From the NCBI RefSeq assembly GCF_015057245.1, contig NZ_SVET01000011.1, positions 1-64,000 on the forward strand: a stretch of 64,000 bases of DNA, read 5' to 3'. The translations under genes and the position numbers were made by a program. The notes under the pieces are model-generated. The model saw only the letters and a list, made by a program, of their open reading frames with translations, did not search any database and was not told the DNA's origin. Source of the stretch: Pseudobutyrivibrio ruminis (lineage in GTDB: Bacteria > Bacillota > Clostridia > Lachnospirales > Lachnospiraceae). Shown here piece after piece: positions 23,802 through 31,936 of this stretch. Position 1 is the first letter of the stretch; every line of letters starts with the position of its first letter.

Positions 23802-25085
23802 TTGAATTTACAAAATATTAAAGACGATAGACCAATCATTCTTGATGATAATACTACTTTACGTCCGAGGGATTTACAGCTATTATTTAGCTGTGGTATG
23901 GAAAGCGCCAAGGTAAATGAAATGATTACAGAGGCGAAACGTAACTATGTAAAGTCAAAACATTCCAGAGCAATTTTCCAGTTACCTCCAAGCAAGAGCT
24001 GGAAAAACGGATGTTATAAGACTTACGTGTATGTTGATTCAAAAAGAAAGGAGATCACATCCAGTACAGAAGATAAGCTTATAGAAAAGCTATATGATTT
24101 CTATTATGAAGAGGAAAATAAGGTAAAAACTCTGGAACAGGTCTTTGAACTGTTTATGGACTATAAGAAGAACTGCTTAAATCGGCGTGATAAAACTATT
24201 ATTACTGACCGAACCCGTTTTAAGCATGTATCAAAGGCGCTTCTTGAAATGGATATCAATAAAATCACTGATGAAGATATCAGAAGATTTATTGTTACTG
24301 AGCTTCTTCCCAATAATCCTAAGCCAGCCTTTATTAAAAGAATGATTCAATCTCTAGGTGCTGTCTTTGAATATGGTATTAAGAAGAAACTATGCTTTGA
24401 TAATCCGGTTCGTTATATAGAAGCTCAGGATTATTACAAGCAGTGTGACCAGCATACCAAGACTGATGAGGAAAAAGCATTTTCAAGTGAAGAACTTGCC
24501 TTGATAACGGAAGATGCTAATAAGTATCTGGACAATCCTAGAGTTTTAATGTCACTTCTTGCCAAGGAAACCGGTATGAGAGCTGGAGAGCTTTCTGCAT
24601 TGCATGTTGAGGATATCGGGGATGATTTTATCCATGTTCACAGACAGCAGATAAAAGAATCTGAAGGTGATCATAACAGACTGATTGAGGTTGGATACAC
24701 CAAAGATGAGCGCATGCATCCTCATAATGGAAGATTTATTCCAATAACAGAGGATGCAAGACGTGTGATTAGCCTAGCGATGGCTATTCCAGGTGAATCA
24801 CAATATCTTTTTCATGATACAAACTGCTCCAATATGGTTCCAACCGATGGGTATGTGCACAACCTTAGGAAACGTTGCAAGAGACTTGGCTGTGTACCGA
24901 CTAATAATCATGCTTTTCGTATGGCTTTTAATTCAAGGCTGATTGAAATGGGCTTTTCTGCTTCTGACAGAGCCCTAATCTTAGGACATGAAGTTCAGAC
25001 CAATGAAGCACACTATTCTTTGACTGACAAAAGAAAGCTAAACGATATAAAAGAGCGTCTAACACAAAATAAAGAGGAGCCCTAA
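23802..25085 (+). CDS. int: Tyrosine recombinase (integrase) of the element
   Basis: A 427-residue integrase starting at TTG 23802, eight bases after AAAGGAG. The frame is open further upstream but would run through the terminator hairpin. The arm-binding region (about 1-90) and the SAM-like core-binding domain (95-200) precede the catalytic domain with KETGMRAGELSALHVED (catalytic Arg), NNHAFRMAFNSRL (HxxR), LGHE and the nucleophile Tyr in AHYSLTD. It lies beside tRNA-Arg(CCT) and the right attachment site. It should catalyse integration and excision at the tRNA-Arg anticodon-loop core. Confidence 0.94.
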   Translation: MNLQNIKDDRPIILDDNTTLRPRDLQLLFSCGMESAKVNEMITEAKRNYVKSKHSRAIFQLPPSKSWKNGCYKTYVYVDSKRKEITSSTEDKLIEKLYDFYYEEENKVKTLEQVFELFMDYKKNCLNRRDKTIITDRTRFKHVSKALLEMDINKITDEDIRRFIVTELLPNNPKPAFIKRMIQSLGAVFEYGIKKKLCFDNPVRYIEAQDYYKQCDQHTKTDEEKAFSSEELALITEDANKYLDNPRVLMSLLAKETGMRAGELSALHVEDIGDDFIHVHRQQIKESEGDHNRLIEVGYTKDERMHPHNGRFIPITEDARRVISLAMAIPGESQYLFHDTNCSNMVPTDGYVHNLRKRCKRLGCVPTNNHAFRMAFNSRLIEMGFSASDRALILGHEVQTNEAHYSLTDKRKLNDIKERLTQNKEEP

Positions 25086-25095
25086 TAGGCTCCTC
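25074..25095. terminator. Hairpin between the integrase gene and tRNA-Arg
   Basis: GAGGAGCC and GGCTCCTC form a perfect 8-bp stem overlapping the integrase stop codon. On the minus strand it is followed by TTTATTTT, so it most likely terminates the tRNA-Arg transcript. Confidence 0.65.
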
Positions 25096-25099
25096 ACAG

Positions 25100-25173
25100 C
25101 GTCCACGAGAGGATTCGAACCTCCGACACCCGCCTTAGGAGGGCGGTGCTCTATCCAGCTGAGCTACGTGGAC
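25100..25173 (-). tRNA. tRNA-Arg (anticodon CCT), carried by the element
   Basis: A complete cloverleaf: acceptor GTCCACG/CGTGGAC, D arm GCTC/GAGC, anticodon stem CCGCC/GGCGG with loop CTCCTAA (anticodon CCT), T arm GGAGG/CCTCT around TTCGAAT, discriminator G. It lies between the two attachment repeats and so belongs to the element. Its body differs from the split host tRNA-Arg(CCT), so it is not a duplication of it, but it reads the same AGG codon. Confidence 0.95.
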
Positions 25174-25222
25174 TTATAAACAAAAGAATACTATGTATTC
25201 TCTGTTATCCTTATTTAGTTTT

Positions 25223-25241
25223 ACTCACTCAAACTCACTCA
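25223..25241. repeat. CTCACTCA repeats near the right end (candidate integrase arm sites)
   Basis: ACTCACTCA occurs twice in direct orientation, at 25223-25231 and 25233-25241, about 50 bp inside attR. It matches the repeats near attL. Confidence 0.6.
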
Positions 25242-25288
25242 CTTGAGCTTCTCAAATTTCCCATATTTACGCGGTTTTTAGGCCTTTA

Positions 25289-25303
25289 CCTTCCGCTTAG
25301 GAG
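25289..25303. repeat. Right attachment core (attR)
   Basis: CCTTCCGCTTAGGAG, identical to 16051-16065. To its left the sequence is element DNA (TTTAGGCCTTTA) that does not continue the tRNA T arm, which is why the host tRNA is not rebuilt at this end. Confidence 0.88.
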
Positions 25304-25335
25304 GCGGACGCTCTATCCAGCTGAGCTACTCAAAC
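25289..25335 (-). pseudogene. 5' half of the split tRNA-Arg(CCT) gene
   Basis: On the minus strand: 5' acceptor GTTTGAG, D arm GCTC/GAGC, full anticodon arm TCCGC-CTCCTAA-GCGGA, then element sequence instead of the T arm. The missing 3' part is at 16024-16065. The promoter, upstream of 25335, should still transcribe this half and read into the element. Confidence 0.88.
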
Positions 25336-25364
25336 GCGACAACTATTTGATTTTAATCTAAAGC

Positions 25365-26237
25365 TTAAGAAAAATCAACAGTTCCCTGTAGCCAAATAAT
25401 GCCTTTAAAACGGCGTCCTATTGTAGGTTCTCCATATAAATTATTCTTGTTTATGCACACTTCAAGAACTACATCGTTACTTTCTACTACAAGCAGATAT
25501 AATTCCTCCATTGTGAGATGATTTACAACAGATTTAACATCAAGAATGTCACCCATAATCTCGTATTTGTCATTCTCTATTCCGTAAGGCATAAAAAAGC
25601 TTGTAACAACACTGAGAATGTCTTCTCTTGAAACTCTTCTTGTAATACGCTGATATAAATCAATTTCATCCATGGTAAGGCTTTCGAGAGCTTCTTCATT
25701 CCCCTCTCTAGCCTGCTCTACAAGATCAATGCGTTTTTTGTTATTCATTTTCTCTTTTATTCGACTTTTTTCATTATCGTAAAGAGGAAGAATAACCTTT
25801 CCTTCCAATGATAAAGCAGCTAATCTTATATCACGCTTGACACCCTTGCTATTTGCAGTATTTCTTCTTAGATACTCTCCCATGTTTTGGAGATGAAAAA
25901 TCAGATTAACTCCTAATCTAACTTCATCTACCATAACATGATAGCATTCTTTATCAGATTGCTTTATTACATCCACTTCATTATTGGATGATATACTCTC
26001 ACCAAGATAAGTTGGATAATAGTAATCTAATATAAATTCATCATTATCGTTATAGATTCCGCGCAAAACAAGTCCAACATTGTCTGCCACCATATATCTA
26101 AGCTCAACAAACTGATTACCTTCGAGATCTATTGCAGACTCCTGGTAATCAGGTCGAAGAATTATTTCTTGAATAAGATTATTCAGTGTTTCTTTATTAA
26201 GTTTACTAAATCCAATTGCTGGTAAAAATTTATGCAT
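25365..26237 (-). CDS. Conserved protein, probably DUF3881 family
   Basis: A 290-residue cytoplasmic protein that resembles the Lachnospiraceae-specific DUF3881 family (start MHKFLPAIGFS). It contains charged helices near 155-190 (KSRIKEKMNNKKRIDLVEQAREG) and no catalytic motif I can name. I take the second of two adjacent ATGs at 26235-26237, which follows GGACGG; the first ATG of the open frame at 26256-26258 lies within the upstream gene and has no ribosome site. It follows the DUF4446-like gene and parAB on the same strand. The function is unknown. Confidence 0.72.
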   Translation of the reverse strand: MHKFLPAIGFSKLNKETLNNLIQEIILRPDYQESAIDLEGNQFVELRYMVADNVGLVLRGIYNDNDEFILDYYYPTYLGESISSNNEVDVIKQSDKECYHVMVDEVRLGVNLIFHLQNMGEYLRRNTANSKGVKRDIRLAALSLEGKVILPLYDNEKSRIKEKMNNKKRIDLVEQAREGNEEALESLTMDEIDLYQRITRRVSREDILSVVTSFFMPYGIENDKYEIMGDILDVKSVVNHLTMEELYLLVVESNDVVLEVCINKNNLYGEPTIGRRFKGIIWLQGTVDFS

Positions 26238-26250
26238 CATATACCGTCCA

Positions 26251-26742
26251 TTAAACATTTAAAGCTTGATTAAGAGCCTGCTCCTCTTCTTCTGCAAGTT
26301 GAATTATAGAATTGCCATCTATAATCTCCTTAACATAAGTGTAGCAACCCTCTCTTGAATGCATCGCATTAATAATATAACCAGAGTTTTTCTCATTAAG
26401 CATGCAAAGTGAAAAGCTAAGCTTTCCACCCATCTCGTTAAATGCATCGTATTTAACGAGACCAATTTTTTGGAAGCAATCCTTCATATTTTTGAAAATT
26501 GCATCAATATTTCTTTCATTGCTAGCATTTGCTTCTATAAGCTCATCTACCTGCTCTAATCTGTAAATAAGTGTATCTTCTAATGATTTTGCATCGCTAC
26601 CCTGCATAAAGATTTTATATCTCTTTTTAAGCTTATGCATTTGCACGATAAATACAATTAAAAGTATTGTCATTATCAGAACTAGTGCTGCAAGTCCTAT
26701 TACGATGTAGTCTGTACTAATTCCAAGATATTGTTCTATCAT
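26251..26742 (-). CDS. DUF4446-family membrane-anchored protein
   Basis: A 163-residue protein with one N-terminal membrane helix (about 10-33), a coiled-coil segment (about 36-95) and a C-terminal globular domain with GLVKYDAFNEMGGKLSFSLCMLNEKNSG. The phrase VKYDAFNEMGG..SFSLA is the hallmark of DUF4446, a family commonly found next to parB in Clostridia. The function is unknown. It lies 26 bases after parB, on the same strand. Confidence 0.85.
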   Translation of the reverse strand: MIEQYLGISTDYIVIGLAALVLIMTILLIVFIVQMHKLKKRYKIFMQGSDAKSLEDTLIYRLEQVDELIEANASNERNIDAIFKNMKDCFQKIGLVKYDAFNEMGGKLSFSLCMLNEKNSGYIINAMHSREGCYTYVKEIIDGNSIIQLAEEEEQALNQALNV

Positions 26743-26768
26743 TATTATTTCTCCAATCGAACGTATGT

Positions 26769-27659
26769 TTATTTTATAGATTCAAGTAAATCAACGATTC
26801 TGTTAAGCTCATCCTGAGAATAATACTCGATTTCAAGCTTACCTGACTTATTATCTTTTGCATTGATAAATACTTTTGTTCCAAGAACGCCCTTAAGCTT
26901 TTCCTGTGTCTGCTGATATACAGCAGCAAGCTGAGGATCAAGACCAGCAGCCTTAGATTTTTTATCAGCCTTGTCGTTTAAGAGCTTCTTTACCTCACGC
27001 TCTACATCACGAACTGACATTTTTTCATCGAATGCTCTCTCAGCGAATTCATACTGCTTATCCAAATCTGTGATTGCAAGCATTGCTCTAGCATGACCTG
27101 TTGTAAGCTTATCATCTACAATCATATCCTGAACACGCTTATCAAGCTTCAATAATCTAAGAGCATTTGTAATAGTAGTGCGGCTCTTTGAAACTCGCTC
27201 TGCTACTTCATCCTGCTTAAGCTTAAACTCATCTATAAGTCTAGCAAAAGCCATAGCTTCTTCGATTGGGTTTAGCTGTTCACGCTGAATATTATCAATG
27301 AGGGAAATCTCTACGAATTCCTGCTCACTAAGATTCATAATGATAACTGGTACTTTCTTAAGACCAGCGATTCTAGCAGCTCTCCATCTACGCTCGCCAC
27401 CGATTAACTCATAATATGAACCTCTATCCTGAACAAGAAGTGGATTGATAATTCCATGAATTTTAATATTTTCTGCTAAGTCCTGTAGCTTATCTTCGTC
27501 AAAGTTTTTTCTAGGCTGAAGCTTGTTTGGTTCAACCTTATCAATTTCTACTTCAACTGGAGCACCGTGCTGTTCTGGGTTTGCTACTACTACACCCTCG
27601 TTCTTATTAACAATAAGGGAATCAAGTCCCTTACCTAATCCTCCCTTTTTAGCTGCCAT
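26769..27659 (-). CDS. parB: Chromosome partitioning protein ParB
   Basis: A 296-residue CTP-dependent DNA clamp that loads at parS. It starts KKGGLGKGLDSLI, has the ParB nuclease-like domain with VEPNKLQPRKNFDEDKL, LLVQDRGSYYELIGGERRWRAA (GERRxRA motif), a helix-turn-helix with VAERVSKSRTTITNALRLL near 155-175 and a C-terminal dimerization domain. It starts 2 bases after parA ends. Two perfect parS sites lie about 1 kb away, upstream of parA. Confidence 0.97.
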   Translation of the reverse strand: MAAKKGGLGKGLDSLIVNKNEGVVVANPEQHGAPVEVEIDKVEPNKLQPRKNFDEDKLQDLAENIKIHGIINPLLVQDRGSYYELIGGERRWRAARIAGLKKVPVIIMNLSEQEFVEISLIDNIQREQLNPIEEAMAFARLIDEFKLKQDEVAERVSKSRTTITNALRLLKLDKRVQDMIVDDKLTTGHARAMLAITDLDKQYEFAERAFDEKMSVRDVEREVKKLLNDKADKKSKAAGLDPQLAAVYQQTQEKLKGVLGTKVFINAKDNKSGKLEIEYYSQDELNRIVDLLESIK

Positions 27660-27661
27660 AA

Positions 27662-28432
27662 TTATAAATCCTTTCTTCCAATGATTTCTTTTGCAAGATT
27701 ACGATAGCTTTCTGCACCAGCAGACTTCTCATCATATAAGTTAATTGGAAGTCCATGAGATGGAGCTTCTGCAAGTCTTACATTTCTAGGAATGATTGTC
27801 TGATATACTTTTGCATTAAGATTATTCTTAACTGTATCAACAACATCAGAAGAAAGATTTGTTCTCTTATCGTACATTGTAAATACAACGCCATCAATTT
27901 TAAGCTTTGAATTAAGTCTCTGCTGAACAAGGTCGATTGTATGAATCAACTGGCTAATACCTTCAAGTGCGTAATACTCACACTGAATTGGTACAAGTAC
28001 AGAGTCTGCAGTTGTCATAGCATTAATAGTTAACATATTCAAAGATGGTGGACAATCAATAATTACATAATCGAAGTCATCCTTTACATAGTCAACTGCA
28101 TTTCTAAGAATATATTCCTTTTCATTAATACCAAGAAGCTCTATCTCCGCTCCGGCCAAGTCTACATTTGAAGGAATAATAGTAAGGTTTGGAATATTTT
28201 CCACCTTATACATACATTCTTTAATACTACATTGATCAAGAACTAAGTCATAAACAGTATTCTCACATTCATCCTTATCAAGACCAAGTCCACTTGTTGC
28301 ATTTCCCTGTGGATCAGTGTCTATAACAAGAACCTTTTTACCTGCTTCAGCTAAACATGCTGAAAGGTTAATACTTGTAGTAGTTTTACCAACTCCACCC
28401 TTCTGGTTGGCTATTGCAATTACTCTCTTCAT
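27662..28432 (-). CDS. parA: Chromosome partitioning ATPase ParA (Soj)
   Basis: A 256-residue deviant-Walker ATPase: KGGVGKTTTSINL at 11-23 (signature Lys in KGGVGKT), DTDPQGNATSGLG near 39-51, and DCPPSLNMLTINAM near 125-138. The length is typical of chromosomal Soj without an N-terminal DNA-binding extension. It forms an operon with parB, the DUF4446 gene and the DUF3881-like gene. The upstream region carries two parS sites. Confidence 0.97.
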   Translation of the reverse strand: MKRVIAIANQKGGVGKTTTSINLSACLAEAGKKVLVIDTDPQGNATSGLGLDKDECENTVYDLVLDQCSIKECMYKVENIPNLTIIPSNVDLAGAEIELLGINEKEYILRNAVDYVKDDFDYVIIDCPPSLNMLTINAMTTADSVLVPIQCEYYALEGISQLIHTIDLVQQRLNSKLKIDGVVFTMYDKRTNLSSDVVDTVKNNLNAKVYQTIIPRNVRLAEAPSHGLPINLYDEKSAGAESYRNLAKEIIGRKDL

Positions 28433-28588
28433 TTATTGTCTCCCTCTTTTATAGTTTAGTATTTAAATTTGTGAACAGTAAAATTATATCATTCCAATAT
28501 ATTCAATTCTACCAAGAATTTTTGTTTTGGTTTGCAATATATTGATGTTTGTTTACTAGATATTGATAAATTATATATCTTTTAGAAA

Positions 28589-28604
28589 TGTTTCACGTGA
28601 AACA
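28589..28604. promoter_or_regulatory. parS site 1
   Basis: TGTTTCACGTGAAACA, a perfect match to the universal 16-bp parS palindrome bound by ParB. It lies between parA and the next upstream gene, inside a 301-bp region with no gene. Confidence 0.95.
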
Positions 28605-28676
28605 TTATTTATAAAAATAGCAATATATAGAAGTTGATTCAAAAATCCTTATACAATATTTTGTGTTTAATATCCT

Positions 28677-28718
28677 TACATATAGAAAATGTTTCACGTG
28701 AAACATTTTCTATATGTA
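28677..28718. repeat. 42-bp perfect palindrome centred on parS site 2
   Basis: A second perfect parS (TGTTTCACGTGAAACA, 28690-28705) is extended on both sides by 13 bp of perfect dyad symmetry (TACATATAGAAAA on the left, its complement on the right). The palindrome ends 16 bases from the stop codon of the coiled-coil gene and might also act as its terminator. The first parS site has no such extension. Confidence 0.9.
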
Positions 28719-28733
28719 GTTTTAGTAACTATT

Positions 28734-29201
28734 TTATAGATTAGAAATTAAATTTTCCAATTCAATTTTTGCTCTATAAGGATCTAAAACGATAATATCT
28801 TTAATAGAATTAAGCTGATTTTTAATATTATCATCAATATTATTTTCAACTATAACTTGATTATTAGAATCAGATGGTCGATTTATAACTGCAGTATTAT
28901 TAATAAGAGCATTAATCTCTACTAATCTACTATCGTAAAACTTCATTTTTTTTGTTTTATTACTCATTTGAGATTCTAATTCAGAAAGAATTTGACGAAT
29001 TTCTGCAGCCTTTTCATTATTTTTTGCATTAATATCTCTTGGAGTAAACTCAACAAAATAAGACTCATTAGACTCTTCTAATACATTAAGAAACTTTTTT
29101 TCTTCTTTTATCTTAGTTTCTAATAAATCCATATCTTCTTTTAACTGTATTTTTTCAGAAATAAGTTCTTCCTGATATTTTTTTAGGAAGTCATTTACCA
29201 T
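28734..29201 (-). CDS. Coiled-coil protein of unknown function
   Basis: A 155-residue protein, mostly helical and charged. Coiled-coil stretches lie at about 8-45 (KYQEELISEKIQLKEDMDLL) and 63-98, then a polar linker and a final helix ending KIELENLISNL. No enzyme or DNA-binding motif is visible. Some resemblance to the sensor part of DegS-type proteins (YFVEFTPRD followed by a coiled coil) is weak. It lies between rsmG and the parS-parA region, the place where Bacillus has noc, but it is not a ParB/Noc homologue. Confidence 0.6.
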   Translation of the reverse strand: MVNDFLKKYQEELISEKIQLKEDMDLLETKIKEEKKFLNVLEESNESYFVEFTPRDINAKNNEKAAEIRQILSELESQMSNKTKKMKFYDSRLVEINALINNTAVINRPSDSNNQVIVENNIDDNIKNQLNSIKDIIVLDPYRAKIELENLISNL

Positions 29202-29237
29202 AAATCATCCCCCATATTAATGTTTCATGTGAAAATA

Positions 29238-29957
29238 TTACTTTAAAGGTTCCTTACTAGGAGTACCAGCTTTTCTAGGATAAGCCTTAGGTGTAGATTT
29301 TTTCTTATCAATAATAATAAATGATCTACTAATATCAGTATCAGGAAGAGAAAAATATATAGGTTCTTCCATAGAGCCACCTAATTTTTGAATAGCATTT
29401 TCAGATAAAGATACCTCTTTTTTTATATCACCTGATTTAAAACTAATAAAATATCCATTGAGTTTTACTAATGGTAAACAGTACTCGGATAATGTACTAA
29501 TATTAGCAACTGCTCTAGAAACAACTAAATCAAACTGCTCTCTGTATAGTTTGTTTCTACCAGCCTCTTCTGCTCTTGCATGAATAAGAGTAACATTCTT
29601 TAATCCTAATGCATCTACTACTTCTTGAAGAAATTTGATTCTTTTATTTAAAGAATCAATCAATGTAAATTGAATATTAGGATAAGCAATAGCCATAGGT
29701 ATACCTGGAAAACCTGCTCCTGTTCCAAGGTCACATACTGTATTAATGTTTGATGGCATAACTTTACCTATAGATAAACTATCAGCAAAATGCTTTACAA
29801 TAACTTCATCAAACTCTGTAATAGCAGTAAGATTCATTACCTTATTTTTTTCAACTAACATTTCATAGAATAAATCTAGTTGATTAATTTGATTATCATC
29901 TAAAGTAAGATTCCAATCAATAATTGTATTCTTCAAATATGAATAATCTCTACTCAT
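29238..29957 (-). CDS. rsmG: 16S rRNA (guanine527-N7)-methyltransferase
   Basis: A 239-residue GidB. The SAM-binding loop CDLGTGAGFPGIPMAI is near 70-85, preceded by MNLTAITEFDEVIVKHFADSL, both diagnostic. The VSRAVANISTLSEYCLPL stretch follows. The C-terminus is Lys/Pro-rich (STPKAYPRKAGTPSKEPL), usual for Firmicutes. It lies 66 bases downstream of mnmG in the conserved mnmE-mnmG-rsmG order. Confidence 0.97.
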   Translation of the reverse strand: MSRDYSYLKNTIIDWNLTLDDNQINQLDLFYEMLVEKNKVMNLTAITEFDEVIVKHFADSLSIGKVMPSNINTVCDLGTGAGFPGIPMAIAYPNIQFTLIDSLNKRIKFLQEVVDALGLKNVTLIHARAEEAGRNKLYREQFDLVVSRAVANISTLSEYCLPLVKLNGYFISFKSGDIKKEVSLSENAIQKLGGSMEEPIYFSLPDTDISRSFIIIDKKKSTPKAYPRKAGTPSKEPLK

Positions 29958-30023
29958 AAATCTCCTATAATAAAAAATTGTATTGTTTTGAGGGTATATA
30001 GAAGTACCCTTAAAACAGACCGA

Positions 30024-31910
30024 TTATTTTTCTTTACTCTTATAAGTTTCCAAATAAACTAAAAGTACTGAGATATCTGCAGGACTTACACCAGAGATTC
30101 TTGATGCCTGTCCAATGTTAGCTGGTCTAAGTTTTGTAAGTTTTTGACGAGCTTCAATTCTTAAACTAGAAACATCATCATAATCGATATCTGAAGGAAT
30201 CATCTTTGACTCAAGCTTTTTGAACTGAGCAACTTGCTTAGCCTGTCTTGTAAGATATCCTTCATACTTGATGTAAATATTAACCTCTTCTCTTACCTCA
30301 TCAGATAGCTCTGGTCTATCTGGATCAATAGGAGCAAGCTTGTCATAATCAAGCTCTGGACGTCTAATCAAATCTACTAGCTTAATACCATTTGAAAGAG
30401 GAATACTTCCATATGATTCAAGTAGAGCTTGTACTTCTTTTCTAGCACCAATATTGATTTCTTTAACTCGAGCAACCTCTTCTTCGATTTGACGCTCTTT
30501 TTCTACCACATGATCATACCTATCTTTAGGTAATAAACCTACCTCGTAACCAATTTTAGAGAGGCGTAAATCTGCATTATCCTGCCTAAGTAGTAGTCTA
30601 TACTCTGCTCTTGATGTCATCATACGATATGGTTCCTTAGTTTCCTTTGTAACAAGGTCATCAATAAGAACACCAATATATGAATTAGATCTATCAAGAA
30701 TCATTGGTTCTTTTCCAAGTAATTTTAACGCTGCATTGATACCTGCAACTAATCCCTGAGCCGCAGCCTCCTCGTATCCGCTACTACCATTAAACTGACC
30801 AGCAGCAAAAAGACCATCAATATCCTTAAACTCAAGTGATGCTTTTAACTGAGTTGCTTTAATACAATCATATTCTATCGCATATGCGTTACGAACAATT
30901 TTACAATTTTCAAGACCAGGAACTGTATGGTACATAGCGTACTGAACATCCTCTGGCATTGATGAACTCATGCCACCAATATACATCTCATTTGTATTAA
31001 GACCTTCTGGCTCTACAAAAAGCTGATGTCTATTCTTATCAGCAAAACGAACTACCTTATCTTCAATACTTGGACAGTATCTTGGACCAGTTCCTTCAAT
31101 TACACCAGAATACATTGGCGATCTATCAAGATTAGCTCTAATAATTTCATGAGTCTTTTCATTAGTATAAGTAAGATAACATGGAACCTGTTCAATCTGA
31201 ACATCTTCTCTATTGGTACTAAATGAAAATGGAACAACAGGATTATCACCAAGCTGGATTTCCATCTTAGAATAATCAATAGAACGACTATCAACTCTTG
31301 CCGGAGTACCGGTCTTAAAGCGGTTCATTTCTACATTATTATTCAATAATGATTGAGTTAAATGGTTAGCTGCCTTTAAACCATTAGGACCAGTATGTTC
31401 AATTACATCTCCGTACAAACATCTAGCTCTAAGATATGTACCTGTACAAATAACTACTGCTCTTGCATGATAAATAGCTCCAGATAAAGTCTTAACACCA
31501 GCAACCTTTTTACCATCCATAATAAGTTCAGTAACTTCAGCCTGTCTAAGTGTAAGATTATCAGTATCCTGCATTGTCTTTCTCATTCTAAGAGAATAAG
31601 CACTTTTATCAGCCTGAGCTCTAAGTGAATGAACAGCAGGTCCCTTAGAAGAATTGAGCATCTTTGATTGAATAAATGTATGATCAATATTGATACCCAT
31701 CTGTCCACCAAGTGCATCCAACTCTCTGACAAGATGACCCTTTGAACTACCACCAATATTAGGGTTGCATGGCATTAAAGCAACTGAATCCATGCTAACA
31801 GTAAAACAAATTGTATTTAATCCCATTCGTGCTGATGCAAGAGCTGCTTCACAGCCAGCATGACCTGCACCTATAACAACTACATCATAGGATTCTTCAA
31901 CTACAGACAT
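30024..31910 (-). CDS. mnmG: tRNA uridine-5-carboxymethylaminomethyl modification enzyme MnmG (GidA)
   Basis: A 628-residue FAD-dependent enzyme which, with MnmE, installs the cmnm5 group on U34 of tRNAs. The FAD-binding GAGHAGCEAALASARMG starts near residue 13, then PCNPNIGGSSKGHLVRE, GTYLRA, and the C-terminal helical domain ending QASRISGVSPADISVLLVYLE. The length is standard. Two hairpins separate it from mnmE, so it may also have its own promoter. Confidence 0.98.
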   Translation of the reverse strand: MSVVEESYDVVVIGAGHAGCEAALASARMGLNTICFTVSMDSVALMPCNPNIGGSSKGHLVRELDALGGQMGINIDHTFIQSKMLNSSKGPAVHSLRAQADKSAYSLRMRKTMQDTDNLTLRQAEVTELIMDGKKVAGVKTLSGAIYHARAVVICTGTYLRARCLYGDVIEHTGPNGLKAANHLTQSLLNNNVEMNRFKTGTPARVDSRSIDYSKMEIQLGDNPVVPFSFSTNREDVQIEQVPCYLTYTNEKTHEIIRANLDRSPMYSGVIEGTGPRYCPSIEDKVVRFADKNRHQLFVEPEGLNTNEMYIGGMSSSMPEDVQYAMYHTVPGLENCKIVRNAYAIEYDCIKATQLKASLEFKDIDGLFAAGQFNGSSGYEEAAAQGLVAGINAALKLLGKEPMILDRSNSYIGVLIDDLVTKETKEPYRMMTSRAEYRLLLRQDNADLRLSKIGYEVGLLPKDRYDHVVEKERQIEEEVARVKEINIGARKEVQALLESYGSIPLSNGIKLVDLIRRPELDYDKLAPIDPDRPELSDEVREEVNIYIKYEGYLTRQAKQVAQFKKLESKMIPSDIDYDDVSSLRIEARQKLTKLRPANIGQASRISGVSPADISVLLVYLETYKSKEK

Positions 31911-31936
31911 TTTATTACTCCTTACATAAAATAATG

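Larger units (their letters stand above)
16051..25303. mobile_element. Integrative, probably mobilizable element in tRNA-Arg(CCT)
   Basis: The element is bounded by a 15-bp direct repeat, CCTTCCGCTTAGGAG, at 16051-16065 and 25289-25303, which is part of the split tRNA-Arg gene. Inside are a tyrosine recombinase next to the right end, a MobV-type relaxase, a CHC2 primase-like protein, a VapE-type ATPase, an XRE regulator with a sigma-like factor, cargo genes (two GNAT acetyltransferases and a RhuM-like protein) and a complete tRNA-Arg(CCT). No conjugation machinery (coupling protein, type IV secretion) is present, so it should depend on a helper. Excision through the repeat would remove 9,238 bp and rebuild the host tRNA. 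Confidence 0.88.

Noticed and set aside
16051..25303. Interpretation of the element as a phage or phage satellite
   Set aside because: int, VapE and a primase-like gene occur in satellites, but the MobV motif HMDEGTPHIH and the absence of capsid, terminase or packaging genes favour a mobilizable element.
25146..25361. Plus-strand open frame over tRNA-Arg and attR
   Set aside because: It is the complement of tRNA sequences and attachment sites and cannot be a gene.
29221..29236. Third parS-like site TGTTTCATGTGAAAAT
   Set aside because: Three mismatches to the 16-bp consensus, including the central CpG step; probably not a ParB loading site.
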